Of a stretch of DNA of 64,000 bases, positions 15,765-24,881 are shown one piece after another. Made by a program: the position numbers and the translations under genes. This stretch comes from Bradyrhizobium jicamae. Its GTDB lineage: Bacteria > Pseudomonadota > Alphaproteobacteria > Rhizobiales > Xanthobacteraceae. The stretch covers positions 1 to 64,000 of the forward strand of contig NZ_JAFCJX010000037.1 in assembly GCF_018130695.1 (NCBI RefSeq), read 5' to 3'. How positions within the stretch are numbered: position 1 is the first letter of the stretch; every line of letters starts with the position of its first letter. A model generated the notes under the pieces. The model did no database searches, was not told where the DNA came from, and worked only from the letters and a program-made list of their open reading frames with translations.

Positions 15765-15962
15765 TTACAGGCCGCAAGCGCCCCTGACCAGGCCGGCCCC
15801 CTCGGCAATCTTGACGGCGCCTTGCGCGGTGGCGCCGCACGCGCCGAGGAAGAGGCCAACCGCTTCAAGCGATCTTGCTTCGGCCTGCGCCTTGGCACAG
15901 TCCATCCCGCCCGTGACGGCTTCGAGCGTGGCACCGTCGAGTTCACGAACTTCGCTGTTCAT
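15765..15962 (-). CDS. Small double-glycine (bacteriocin/RiPP-like) precursor peptide
   Basis: A 65-residue peptide. Its N-terminus, MNSEVRELDGATLEAVTGG, has the form of a double-glycine leader: EL, LEAV and GG with hydrophobics at the -4, -7 and -12 positions, ending at Gly19. The predicted core is 46 residues, small and Ala/Gly-rich, with three cysteines (C22, C42, C63) and a helix-prone hydrophobic middle (SLEAVGLFLG). Leaders of this type are cut and exported by C39-peptidase ABC transporters; none is in the window, so it is an orphan. The start is preceded by AGGGGA at a suitable distance. The role is inferred from the motif only. Confidence 0.6.
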   Translation of the reverse strand: MNSEVRELDGATLEAVTGGMDCAKAQAEARSLEAVGLFLGACGATAQGAVKIAEGAGLVRGACGL

Positions 15963-16094
15963 GTTCTATTTCCCCTGTGTGTGATGAGGACGATTCCCCG
16001 ATCAATGCGGGAGGGGTGTATGTCGTTTGGCGCGGTTCGACTGTGCTCGGCGTCACACCGGACTCCGCGATCTCTGTGAACCGCTTCACAGCGA

Positions 16095-16213
16095 GTAGGG
16101 CGGGTTAGCGGCGCGTAACCCGCCGCTGGGTCGCGCCGCGAACGAGATGGCGGATTACGCTATCCGCCTTCGCTCGCCGAGCTACGGCGAGACGAGCCGC
16201 TAATCCGCCCTAC
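16095..16213. repeat. Dispersed palindromic repeat, long GTAGGGCGG variant
   Basis: GTAGGGCGGGTTAGCGGCGCG ... CGCTAATCCGCCCTAC, the same core as 15537-15690 without the CCGATGACAGG insert. It ends 6 bases from the stop of the next gene. Confidence 0.8.
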
Positions 16214-16219
16214 GCTTGC

Positions 16220-16609
16220 TCAATCATTCGGTCCAATATCGCTCAGCAGCCACTGATCGCCGGTCTTGCTGAAGACATACATCGTGTCGCTGCATGTGGC
16301 GGCGTAGTAGGGCTTGCCATCCGCATCCTTGTCGGCGACCGGCTTCGCTTTGGCGAGGCACTTGCGGTCTGTCGGCGGCAGAACCTCCTTCCAGCGGTTA
16401 GCGAAGTTTGCGGCTGTGACGTCGGTTTTGCCGAGCGGTTGCGGGAATTTGACCATGTCCGCCGTGGCCTTCGCGTCACCCTTATCCATGGCGGCACTGA
16501 ATTTGGCCCAGAACGCCTTGAAGCCGTCATCAGCGCCAAAAGCCGGGCCGGCGAACGACAGCGAAAGAAGAATGGCAAATCCAGTCAATTTCTGACGCAT
16601 CAGATGCAT
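16220..16609 (-). CDS. Small exported protein of unknown function
   Basis: A 129-residue protein. A signal peptide covers about residues 1-25 (AFG-ADDG). The mature part resembles small periplasmic proteins: FKAFWAKFSAAMDKGDAKAT helix (residues ~30-49), a variable loop with two cysteines (DRKCLAK and AATCSDT), and a closing DQWLLSDIGPND. GGAGG lies 5 bases before ATG 16609, deciding that start over 16600. Function unknown. Confidence 0.65.
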   Translation of the reverse strand: MHLMRQKLTGFAILLSLSFAGPAFGADDGFKAFWAKFSAAMDKGDAKATADMVKFPQPLGKTDVTAANFANRWKEVLPPTDRKCLAKAKPVADKDADGKPYYAATCSDTMYVFSKTGDQWLLSDIGPND

Positions 16610-16621
16610 TTGAACCTCCAA

Positions 16622-16928
16622 ACCACATTAGTGGGATCATCATGGGGGGCGGTTCAACGCGCCGCCGAGATTATCGTGCAGGAGCGCGGCAACGAACTCA
16701 TCATCAAACGCCTTCCAGATACGCTCGACCTCATGATCTCTGCGCTCTGTCAAATCAGATTTGATCGATGGCTTGAGGGCAGACACAGACCAGGCACGAC
16801 GGTGACAGTGCACTCAATTCACCGTCGGGCGCTGCGCGACTTTGTTGCCGGCTTTCCGGAATCAAGTGCAGTCCAGCACTGTCACCGTAACCGCGGATTA
16901 CCTCCGCGGTTAATCCGCCTTGCGCTCG
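16622..16928. other. Intergenic stretch with inverted repeat
   Basis: No convincing gene. GGTGACAGTGC (16801-16811) faces GCACTGTCACC (16876-16886), giving a hairpin of about 85 bases. A half-element of the GTAGGGCGG family (CCGCGGTTAATCCGCC) follows to 16920. The sequence marks the left border of the AT-rich NACHT gene. Confidence 0.5.
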
Positions 16929-19274
16929 CTAGATAAATCGTGGACGCGACGTTGCTCGCTGCTTCGGAGATTCACGCTTGTCAAAGACTGCGCCATCGCG
17001 TGCAGCCTCAAGCCATGAAAGAACCTTTCGACTCTCTGTCGGTCGGAGTAGTTGGCATATCTCATCCCACTTAACACTCATTGGAGTGGGTGCGTACTCT
17101 TGTTCGTCGATAATGGAACGGGGGGCCCTTAGGGAAATGCGGAAGAGTTCCGCTAGATCTGCGTTGAATGCTCGCTTGTTATGGTCGATCGCCGTTGCTT
17201 CAAGCAAGAAGACGAGAAAGTCCTCGACATCTCCACCAATCTCGAATTTTGGAAAGGGATGCCTGACAGTGTTAGCTAGCTTGTCCAAATTGATATTACG
17301 AAACACGCCGCCATAGAGTTCTGTCATCGCTGAGCTTCTCATGCTCGGCTTCTCAAGTGCGGTCTTCAACAATAACTGAACTACTATCGCTGTCGAAGTC
17401 GGATCGTTCGGTCTCATCAACTGAGCGCTTCGACGAAATGCCAAGTTGGGTGAATTTTCGAGTAAGACCAGAAATTCGACGGCGAACGACCAGAAAACAT
17501 CTCTCTTAGTTTGAGATTTGAAAAATTCCACGTTGGCTTGAACTGTGCGAGACTCGCTCAACGACGCGATAAAGTACCAAGGAATATCCCCTGAATACGT
17601 ACGTAGATCCGAATATAGCTTCGAAAGTCCGTCGCGCTTTTTGTAACTTTCAACGAAGCCCTTTATCTCGACATCGAATGATTTTGCCAGAAGGCCGATT
17701 TCGTCGGCGCTCAGGTCTCGTTCGACCACGTATTCGGCGACAAGAAACTCTGTAAATGACAGGTGCGGAAAGTAGAAGGTGCCAGCATCTTTTTCGGTCA
17801 GTAGTGACCCAATTGATTTTTCTTCGACGATCGAACCGACGAGTAACTCACGCAGTTGACCGACTGCATCCCCGTCGCCGGCAACGTATCGGTTTGCGAG
17901 CGACAGCGGAATGTCGTTGACGGTGAAGGTGCGCGTCCGCCTTACCGCCCAGAGCCACCAAGCAAGATCTTGCATAAAGCGTCTGCGCAAGCTTCGAGAA
18001 GTCTTGCGGCGCTCATGTTTCTCTTCTTCTCGCGTAAAACAATCCTCGATGAACATCTCATAGAGATCGTACTTTGATACCGACTCGAGCGAATTCTTTG
18101 GATTGAGCAGTATTTGCGCAAGCATGCGGGCTTGCACTGGTCTTTTGATTAGGTCGTTCAATTTTAGCTTTGAGACTTGTTCCAAGCGGGAGCTAATGAA
18201 TTCTCGCTTGTCGTCTTCAACGTAATAGCAGTCGATGTATTTGCTGAGAAATTCGCGATACTCGGGCTCGGAGAAAAAATCTAAGCGCAATTCATCAAAA
18301 TCGGAGGCCATGTTGTCGGAGATTTCGAGGTCGGCAATGGTGCGTGTTCCCTTTATCAGTATGTTGTGCTCCTCGCCGGATACAATTGCGTCCGGCCTGC
18401 CCAACAGCAGGACCCGGGAGTTTGGAAGGCAAAGCTTTCGGATTTCCTTCGATATGGCAATGAATTCAGAGCGCGTCATCGCGTGCTTCATTTCATCGAA
18501 GCCGTCGAGGATTATTACGAAGCGGCCAGCTTCATGGAGATTCCAAAATGTGTTGAAGTTGTAGCCGTGTACTCCGTTGTCCTTTGTCAGGATATTTGCA
18601 AAGAGACCATCAAGACGCGGTGCCGTATAAAAATCGCCAAGAGGAATAAGGATGGGAATTCTGCCGGCGGCGTCGCTCAGAAAATCTGCAGCCAATTGGG
18701 ACGCAAGAAAGGAAGCGTAACTTGTCTTTCCCATTCCGTAGCCAGCCCAGATTGCGATCGGTTTGACAGGTGATGATGCTAGCCAAACTAGGATCGCAGA
18801 GTGGAGAAGTGAGGCCGAGTTCTCCAGTCGAGATGGGATGTAGTATTTGGAGAGAGAGTCGTTTGTGAATCGATCGCGGAGGTGAGTCGCATACAGCGAG
18901 AAATCGATAATGTCTTGTTCTAGTTCTTTAATGTGAAATATCTCAATTCCGTCAAATCCATCAACGTGCTCTTGAACGGTCGGGGCGGCTGGGTTGGGGG
19001 TGACGATCCAGAGCTCATCGATTTCCTTTTGGTCGAAGAGGGGTTTGTAGTCGAAGTAGATTTCCCTCACGGCTTGACGATCTACGCCGTGCTTCCAATC
19101 TTTGCATTCGACAGCGATCGTTCGATACTTTCTGGGAGTCCATTGTTTTTCAAAGATGAGATCGACGTTCTTGCCGCAAATGTGCTGCTGCTCGCGAACA
19201 TTCTTGTATCCCGTCGAGGATTTCAGTAGCTGCGCGACGCGCGCTTCAAAATCAGCGCCTTTCTTTTCCACCAT
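16929..19274 (-). CDS. NACHT-domain STAND NTPase with N-terminal PD-(D/E)XK nuclease (putative antiphage defence)
   Basis: A 781-residue cytoplasmic protein. Residues 1-125 form an Mrr-like restriction nuclease: FEARVAQLL at 9-17, V37-D38-L39 on one strand, and E56-C-K58 in IAVECKDWKHG; this matches D-x(n)-E-x-K. The NACHT NTPase follows: Walker A AGYGMGKTS (177-185; Ala at the first usual Gly), Walker B VIILDGFDEM (253-262), and LLLGRPDAI as the sensor. The helical C-part has FPHLSFTEFLVAEY at 502-515, the conserved NACHT-linked motif. The remaining ~265 residues are helical with no clear repeats. GC is visibly lower than in the flanks, and the gene sits alone between repeats and nrdJ, typical of one-gene defence systems. 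The start is preceded by GGAG at 6 bases. Confidence 0.85.
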   Translation of the reverse strand: MVEKKGADFEARVAQLLKSSTGYKNVREQQHICGKNVDLIFEKQWTPRKYRTIAVECKDWKHGVDRQAVREIYFDYKPLFDQKEIDELWIVTPNPAAPTVQEHVDGFDGIEIFHIKELEQDIIDFSLYATHLRDRFTNDSLSKYYIPSRLENSASLLHSAILVWLASSPVKPIAIWAGYGMGKTSYASFLASQLAADFLSDAAGRIPILIPLGDFYTAPRLDGLFANILTKDNGVHGYNFNTFWNLHEAGRFVIILDGFDEMKHAMTRSEFIAISKEIRKLCLPNSRVLLLGRPDAIVSGEEHNILIKGTRTIADLEISDNMASDFDELRLDFFSEPEYREFLSKYIDCYYVEDDKREFISSRLEQVSKLKLNDLIKRPVQARMLAQILLNPKNSLESVSKYDLYEMFIEDCFTREEEKHERRKTSRSLRRRFMQDLAWWLWAVRRTRTFTVNDIPLSLANRYVAGDGDAVGQLRELLVGSIVEEKSIGSLLTEKDAGTFYFPHLSFTEFLVAEYVVERDLSADEIGLLAKSFDVEIKGFVESYKKRDGLSKLYSDLRTYSGDIPWYFIASLSESRTVQANVEFFKSQTKRDVFWSFAVEFLVLLENSPNLAFRRSAQLMRPNDPTSTAIVVQLLLKTALEKPSMRSSAMTELYGGVFRNINLDKLANTVRHPFPKFEIGGDVEDFLVFLLEATAIDHNKRAFNADLAELFRISLRAPRSIIDEQEYAPTPMSVKWDEICQLLRPTESRKVLSWLEAARDGAVFDKRESPKQRATSRPRFI

Positions 19275-19332
19275 AGCGTTCTCCGAGGGTTGCAGAACGG
19301 TATGTCAGCATCAACGGGTTGTAAACGAAATA

Positions 19333-19360
19333 GAGGGGGCGGCCCTTTGGCCGCCCCCTC
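19333..19360 (-). terminator. Intrinsic terminator downstream of nrdJ
   Basis: GAGGGGGCGGCC (19333-19344) pairs perfectly with 19349-19360 over a 4-base loop. In the minus direction the hairpin is followed by TATTTCGTTT. It lies 42 bases after the nrdJ stop and ahead of the NACHT gene, so the two genes are probably separate units. Confidence 0.75.
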
Positions 19361-19401
19361 TGACCGAACAAATACTAGTGTGGCGATTTCTGCCTATCGT
19401 C

Positions 19402-22400
19402 TCACGAACACCCCGTCGTGCTTCCGCAAGTATCGCACTTCATGCACGTCCCATTCCGCACCAGCGTGAAGTTGCCGCACTCCGAGCACATCTCGCCTTC
19501 GTAGCCCTTGGCCTTCGCTTCGGCGCGGCGCTCGGCCTTGCTCGGGGCGACGGCGGCGGCTGCACCCGGCTTGCTCCATTGCAGGGCCTCGAGCCGCTCC
19601 GTCGGAGACAGGTCGTGGCTGGCTTCCTGCTTCAGGGCCACCGCACCGTCGATGGTGTCGGAGAGGGCGCGACCGGTGGCGCCGTGCGACGACAGTGCGG
19701 TGACGCGGGAGCCGCCTGAGGGGGCCGAGTCGTTGCCGCCGCTGATCGCGGCCGAGCCGCCGCGCATCACGACGAGGTTGTCGGTCCGGGAGCGGGTGAG
19801 GCCCTTCGACAGGTACTTGGTCGCCTGGTGGGTCGGGGCCTCATCCGGCTCCTTGCCTTCCTCGACGCCCTTGCCGAGCGCGTCGAAGCCCGACTCGTTC
19901 GGATCGACGTGCGCGAGATCGAAGCGGCTCATGTAGCTGACCGCGAGCTCGCGGAAGACATAGTCGAGGATCGAGGTCGCGTACTTGATGCTGTCGTTGC
20001 CCTGCACGGGGCCCGCCGGCTCGAAGCGGGTGAAGGTGAAGGCGTCGACATACTCCTCCAGCGGCACGCCGTATTGCAGACCGAGGGAGACCGCGATCGC
20101 AAAATTGTTGATGAAGGAGCGGAGTGCGGCGCCTTCCTTGTGCATGTCGATGAAGATCTCGCCGAGACGGCCGTCGTCATATTCGCCGGTCCGCAGATAG
20201 ACCTTGTGGCCGCCGACGACCGCCTTCTGGGTGTAACCCTTGCGGCGATCGGGCATCTTCTCGCGCTCGCGCATCACGACGATGCGCTCGACCAGCTTCT
20301 CGACGATCTTCTCGGAGACCTGCGCTGCACGCGCGGCCATCGGCTTCTCGTAGAGCGCCTCGACCGCATCGTCCTCGTCCTCGTCATCGCTGATGAGCTG
20401 CGAGTTGAGCGGCTGCGACAGCTTCGAACCATCGCGATAGAGCGCGTTGGCCTTCAGCGCGAGCTTCCACGACAAGAGGTAGGCGGACTTGCAGTCCTCC
20501 ACCGTGGCGTCGTTCGGCATGTTGATGGTCTTGGAGATCGCGCCCGAGATGAACGGCTGCGAGGCCGCCATCATGCGGATGTGGCTCTCGACCGACAGGT
20601 AACGCTTGCCGATCTTGCCGCAGGGGTTGGCGCAGTCGAACACCGGATAGTGCTCGGCCTTCAGATGCGGCGCGCCTTCCACCGTCATCGCGCCGCAGAT
20701 GTGCACGTTGGCGGCTTCGATCTCGCGCTTGGTGAAGCCCACGGCCTGCAGCAGGTCGAAGCCGGGGGCTGCGATCGCTTCGGCGCCGATGCCGAGCTGG
20801 TCGCGGATGAAGTCCTCGCCAAAGGTCCACTTGTTGAAGGCGAACTTGATGTCGAACGCAGTCGGCAGCGCCTTTTCCACCTTGGCAATGGCTTCATCGG
20901 TGAAGCCCTTGGTCTTCAGCGTCGAGGCGTTGATGCCGGGCGCATTCGACAGCGAGCCGTGGCCGACGGCGTAGGCCTCGATCTCCGCGATCTCGCTCTC
21001 GCGATAGCCGAGCGCGCGCAGCGCTTCCGGCACCGCCTGGTTGATGATCTTGAAGTAGCCGCCGCCGGCGAGCTTCTTGAACTTCACCAGCGCGAAGTCG
21101 GGCTCGATGCCGGTGGTGTCGCAATCCATGACGAGGCCGATGGTGCCGGTCGGCGCCACGACGGTGGTCTGCGCATTGCGGAAACCGTTGGTCTCGCCGA
21201 GCGCGAGCGCGTCATCCCAGGCGTGCCTGGCGCGGGTGACGAGATCTGCTTGCGGGCAGGAGGCGTGATCGAGCGGCACCGGGTTGACGCTGAGCGATTC
21301 ATAACCGGCCGCGTTGCCGTGGGCGGCGCGGCGGTGGTTGCGGATCACGCGCAGCATGTGGGCGGCGTTCTTCTTGTAGCCGGGGAAGGTGCCGAGCTCG
21401 GCCGCCATCTCGGCCGAGGTCTTGTAGGCGACGCCGGTCATGACTGCGGTGAGTGCGCCGCAGAGTGCGCGGCCTTCCTTCGAGTCATAGGGCAGGCCCA
21501 TGGTCATCAGCAGGCCGCCGATGTTCGCGAAGCCGAGGCCGAGCGTGCGGAACTCGTAGGAGAGCTCGGCGATCGCCTTCGACGGGAACTGCGCCATCAT
21601 GACGGAGATTTCCAGCACGATGGTCCACAGACGACACAGATGCTCGTAGGACTCGACGTCGAAACGCTTCGCCGTCGTCGAGTAGAACGTCAGCAGGTTC
21701 GCGGAGGCGAGGTTGCACGCCGTGTCGTCCAGGAACATGTATTCCGAGCACGGATTGGACGCGCGGATGTCGCCGGACGCCTTGCAGGTGTGCCAGTCGT
21801 TCATCGTGGTGTTGAAGTGCAGGCCGGGATCGGCCGAGGCCCAGGCGGCGTAACCAATTTTTTCCCAGAGGTCGCGCGCCTTCAGCGTCTTCGTCACCTT
21901 CTTCGAGGTGCGGGCGTTCAGATTCCAGTCGCCGTCGGTCTCGACCGCGCGGAGGAAGTCGTCCTTCAGCGATACCGAGTTGTTGGAGTTCTGGCCGGAG
22001 ACGGTCAGATAAGCCTCCGAATCCCAGTCGGTGTCGTAGATGTCGAAGGTGATGTCCTTGTAGCCCTGCTTGGCAAACTGGATCACGCGCTTGATGTAGT
22101 TGTCAGGCACGAGGTTGCGGCGCGCGAGCTTGATCTCGCGGCGCAGGGCAGGGTTCTTCTCGGGATCGAAGCAATCATCGCCTGAACCTTCACAGTTCAC
22201 GCAGGCCTTCATCACGGCCTTCAGGTGCTTCTGGTTGATCTTGGAGCCGGTGACGAGGGCTGCGACCTTCTGCTCCTCCTTCACCTTCCAGTCGATATAG
22301 GTCTCGATATCCGGATGGTCGGCATCGACCACGACCATCTTGGCCGCGCGGCGCGTGGTGCCGCCCGACTTGATCGCGCCCGCCGCACGGTCGCCGATCT

Positions 22401-23175
22401 TGAGGAAGCTCATCAGGCCGGACGAGCGGCCGCCGCCGCTGAGCTTCTCGCCTTCGCCGCGCAGGCTGGAGAAGTTGGAGCCGGTGCCGGAGCCATACTT
22501 GAACAGGCGCGCCTCGCGCACCCAGAGGTCCATGATGCCGCCCTCGTTGACGAGGTCGTCACCGACGCCCTGGATGAAGCAGGCATGCGGCTGCGGATGC
22601 TCATAGGCCGACTTGGATTTCGTCAGCTTGCCGGTCTTCCAGTCGACGTAATAGTGGCCCTGGCCGGGGCCATCGACGCCGTAGGCCCAGTGCAAACCGG
22701 TGTTGAACCACTGCGGCGAGTTCGGCGCGACCATCTGCTTTGCCAGCTGGAAGCGGATCTCGTCGAAGAAGGCGAGGGCGTCTTCTTCAGATGAGAAGTA
22801 GCCGCCCTTCCAGCCCCAATAGGTCCAGCAGCCGGCGAGGCGGTCGAACACCTGCTTCGCCGACGTCTCGCCGACGATGCGCTCGTTCTCAGGCAGCGTC
22901 GCAAGAGCATCCGTGTCGGGCACCGAGCGCCACAGCCAGGACGGCACGGTCTCTTCCTCGACCTTCTTCAGCTTCGCGGCGACGCCCGCTTTCCGGAAAT
23001 ACTTCTGCGCCAGCACGTCGCTCGCGACCTGCGACCAGAATTCGGGGACCTCGACATTCTCCGCACGGAACACGACGGAGCCATCGGGATTGCGGATCTC
23101 CGATGTCGTCAAACGGAAATTGATCCCGGCATAGGGTGACTGTCCGCTCGTGGTATTGCGCCGATCGATTCTCAT
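19402..23175 (-). CDS. nrdJ: Adenosylcobalamin-dependent ribonucleotide reductase (class II)
   Basis: A 1,257-residue enzyme that reduces ribonucleotides to deoxyribonucleotides in the cytoplasm using B12 to make the thiyl radical. Signs are APNSPQWFNTGLHWAYG near the N-terminus, SGGRSSGLMSFLKI, the radical-site motif ASNPCSEYMFLDD, and PTGTIGLVMDCDTTGIEPDF in the barrel. The C-terminus has paired cysteines (CSECGNF, CMKCDTC, GCS end) forming the zinc/redox tail that re-reduces the active site. The ATG at 23175 (MRIDRRNTT) is preferred to a start 33 bases upstream. It works under oxic and anoxic conditions and is the likely essential dNTP source. Confidence 0.96.
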   Translation of the reverse strand: MRIDRRNTTSGQSPYAGINFRLTTSEIRNPDGSVVFRAENVEVPEFWSQVASDVLAQKYFRKAGVAAKLKKVEEETVPSWLWRSVPDTDALATLPENERIVGETSAKQVFDRLAGCWTYWGWKGGYFSSEEDALAFFDEIRFQLAKQMVAPNSPQWFNTGLHWAYGVDGPGQGHYYVDWKTGKLTKSKSAYEHPQPHACFIQGVGDDLVNEGGIMDLWVREARLFKYGSGTGSNFSSLRGEGEKLSGGGRSSGLMSFLKIGDRAAGAIKSGGTTRRAAKMVVVDADHPDIETYIDWKVKEEQKVAALVTGSKINQKHLKAVMKACVNCEGSGDDCFDPEKNPALRREIKLARRNLVPDNYIKRVIQFAKQGYKDITFDIYDTDWDSEAYLTVSGQNSNNSVSLKDDFLRAVETDGDWNLNARTSKKVTKTLKARDLWEKIGYAAWASADPGLHFNTTMNDWHTCKASGDIRASNPCSEYMFLDDTACNLASANLLTFYSTTAKRFDVESYEHLCRLWTIVLEISVMMAQFPSKAIAELSYEFRTLGLGFANIGGLLMTMGLPYDSKEGRALCGALTAVMTGVAYKTSAEMAAELGTFPGYKKNAAHMLRVIRNHRRAAHGNAAGYESLSVNPVPLDHASCPQADLVTRARHAWDDALALGETNGFRNAQTTVVAPTGTIGLVMDCDTTGIEPDFALVKFKKLAGGGYFKIINQAVPEALRALGYRESEIAEIEAYAVGHGSLSNAPGINASTLKTKGFTDEAIAKVEKALPTAFDIKFAFNKWTFGEDFIRDQLGIGAEAIAAPGFDLLQAVGFTKREIEAANVHICGAMTVEGAPHLKAEHYPVFDCANPCGKIGKRYLSVESHIRMMAASQPFISGAISKTINMPNDATVEDCKSAYLLSWKLALKANALYRDGSKLSQPLNSQLISDDEDEDDAVEALYEKPMAARAAQVSEKIVEKLVERIVVMREREKMPDRRKGYTQKAVVGGHKVYLRTGEYDDGRLGEIFIDMHKEGAALRSFINNFAIAVSLGLQYGVPLEEYVDAFTFTRFEPAGPVQGNDSIKYATSILDYVFRELAVSYMSRFDLAHVDPNESGFDALGKGVEEGKEPDEAPTHQATKYLSKGLTRSRTDNLVVMRGGSAAISGGNDSAPSGGSRVTALSSHGATGRALSDTIDGAVALKQEASHDLSPTERLEALQWSKPGAAAAVAPSKAERRAEAKAKGYEGEMCSECGNFTLVRNGTCMKCDTCGSTTGCS

Positions 23176-23880
23176 ATTCTGGCCCCGTCTTCTTCCTGCC
23201 CGGTCCACATTGTCAGTGGTTGCCGGATGTTATTCCTCACGCGGATGCTGGCACACGCCGTCCCGTCATCCGCAGCTCAGCCGGTGGTTCCGGCCTGTTC
23301 TCTCTCAACGCCCCATTCGTCTACGCGAACGCATCACTTCGGACCGGTTCCCGGCCTCTCGTTTGTTGGCCTCTTCGGCCCGTTTTTGGCGCCCCGGAAA
23401 GTCCTGGAAACAGGGCAGACAAGCCCGTCACCCGCGGCCATCTAGGCCTGGCGGAGTGGCTGTTTCGGACCCTTTTGGGAGCGACCGGCGGGGACCCAAA
23501 ACACACTCGCGCCGAACAGGATGAAAGCTAGGCCAAGTCCGTTGCGCACGTCAAGGACTAGTACGAGTTCCTGAATCAAACACTAAATATGGTGGAAAGG
23601 AGGGGATAACAGGGGTCGGTGCCGCGCCTGTGATCGACCCAAGTATCAGTGAGTCCTCAGGGATTCCCAAGCACAAAAAATTTCATCCGACCTGTGGATG
23701 GGCGCCCAGCCCCGCTGTTCACAGCCGGACGATATTTTCGCGGCTACGGATTGCTTTTGCAGGACTCACGTAGGCCTACGGGGAATGTTAGGGATCAGGC
23801 ATGTCAGGCGCGTGATGGTGGAGGGGCGGAATCGCGGGCAAGGTGACCGCCTGATTCCTTAACGCCCATTGCCGGGTCTC
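23176..23880. other. Intergenic region upstream of nrdJ and the EamA gene
   Basis: About 700 bases between divergent genes with no convincing coding sequence. It contains an NrdR-box-like site (23580-23595), a possible nrdJ promoter, and a perfect 12-bp palindrome CGTAGGCCTACG at 23769-23780 that could be an operator near the EamA promoter. A cobalamin riboswitch was looked for and not seen. Confidence 0.5.
23580..23595 (-). promoter_or_regulatory. NrdR-box-like site with downstream promoter candidate for nrdJ
   Basis: ACACTAAATATGGTGG (plus strand) agrees with the NrdR consensus acacwAtATaTwGtgt at about 13 of 16 positions. On the minus strand, TTGACG, 18 bases, then TAGCTT (23524-23553) is a moderate promoter that would start an mRNA with a leader of about 340 bases. 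NrdR normally uses two boxes; only one is visible. Confidence 0.4.
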
Positions 23881-24777
23881 ATGACAGATTCGAAGCCGCA
23901 CGCGCGGGCGCGCCTGGCGCCGGCCGGCCTGATGTTCCTCGCTATCACCTCGGTCGGCTGGGGCTTCAACTGGCCGGTGACGAAATTCCTGCTCGGCGAG
24001 CTGCCGCCGCTGACCTTGCGCGGCACCACCGGCGTGATCGGTGCCGCGCTGCTCGCGGTGCTGGCGCTGATCCGCTCGCAGAGCCTGCATGTGGAAGCGC
24101 GGCTGTGGCCGCGGCTGGTGCTCTATGCCGCGCTCAATGTCAGCGGCTGGATGGTGCTGATGGGCCTGGCGCTGCTCTGGCTGCCGGCGAGCGAGGCCGC
24201 GCTGATCGCCTACACCATGCCGGTCTGGGCTTCGCTGCTGGCCTGGCCCGTGCTCGGCGAGCGGCCGACGCTGCTGCGCTCGCTCGCGCTGGTGATGGCC
24301 TTTGCGGGGCTGGCCGCGATCATGGGCGGCAACGGCATCTCCGCCAGCGAAGCCAAGCTGCCAGGGATCATCATGGCGTTGTGCGGTTCGTTCGGCTTTG
24401 CGCTCGGCACCGTGCTCGCCAAGAAATACCCGGTCGCGCTGCCGCCGATCCCGGCCGCGGCCTGGCAGATCGGCCTCGGCTGCCTGCCGGTCGCCATCGT
24501 TGGGCTCGCGATCGAGACCACGCATCTCGACCGCGTCACTACGATCGGCTGGTGGCTCCTGGTCTATTCCACCGTGATCCAGTTCTGCATCGCCTATGTC
24601 TCCTGGTTTGCCGCGCTCGCGCGCCTGCCGGCGTCGGTCGCGGCGATCGGCACCATGGCGGTGCCGGTGATCGGCGTCGTGGCATCGGCGATCGCGCTGC
24701 ACGAGCCGCTCGGCACGACGCAGATCATCGCGCTGGTCTTCACGCTGGCAGGCGTGGTGCTGGCGACCAGATCCTGA
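23881..24777 (+). CDS. EamA-family (DMT) transporter
   Basis: A 298-residue inner-membrane protein with about ten transmembrane helices arranged as two EamA repeats. Diagnostic segments are SVGWGFNWPVTKFLL, MGLALLWLPASEAALI, PVWASLLAWPVLGER and the second-repeat YVSWFAALARLPASVAAIG. Such proteins export or import amino acids, nucleotides or drugs; the substrate is not readable. It is clearly paralogous to the gene at 55058-55951. ATG 23881 is used, with an upstream TTG at 23869 as an alternative. An AraC regulator follows on the same strand. Confidence 0.87.
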   Translation: MTDSKPHARARLAPAGLMFLAITSVGWGFNWPVTKFLLGELPPLTLRGTTGVIGAALLAVLALIRSQSLHVEARLWPRLVLYAALNVSGWMVLMGLALLWLPASEAALIAYTMPVWASLLAWPVLGERPTLLRSLALVMAFAGLAAIMGGNGISASEAKLPGIIMALCGSFGFALGTVLAKKYPVALPPIPAAAWQIGLGCLPVAIVGLAIETTHLDRVTTIGWWLLVYSTVIQFCIAYVSWFAALARLPASVAAIGTMAVPVIGVVASAIALHEPLGTTQIIALVFTLAGVVLATRS

Positions 24778-24881
24778 CGCATCGTGCCGCGCCGCACCAT
24801 GCCGGCTTTCGCAAATCAGCGCGCGCGCCGCCCGTGTCGTGCTATGCCTTTGGGGTCCGCCGACCCGAAGAGGCATGCGCC

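Noticed and set aside
16439..16936. 165-codon plus-strand frame
   Set aside because: It runs antisense to an exported protein gene and through an inverted repeat.
19828..22185. A 785-codon plus-strand frame across the nrdJ region
   Set aside because: It is antisense to nrdJ, which has complete family motifs; long antisense frames are expected at this GC content.
23176..23530. Cobalamin riboswitch upstream of nrdJ
   Set aside because: The B12 box and core were looked for on the minus strand and not found.
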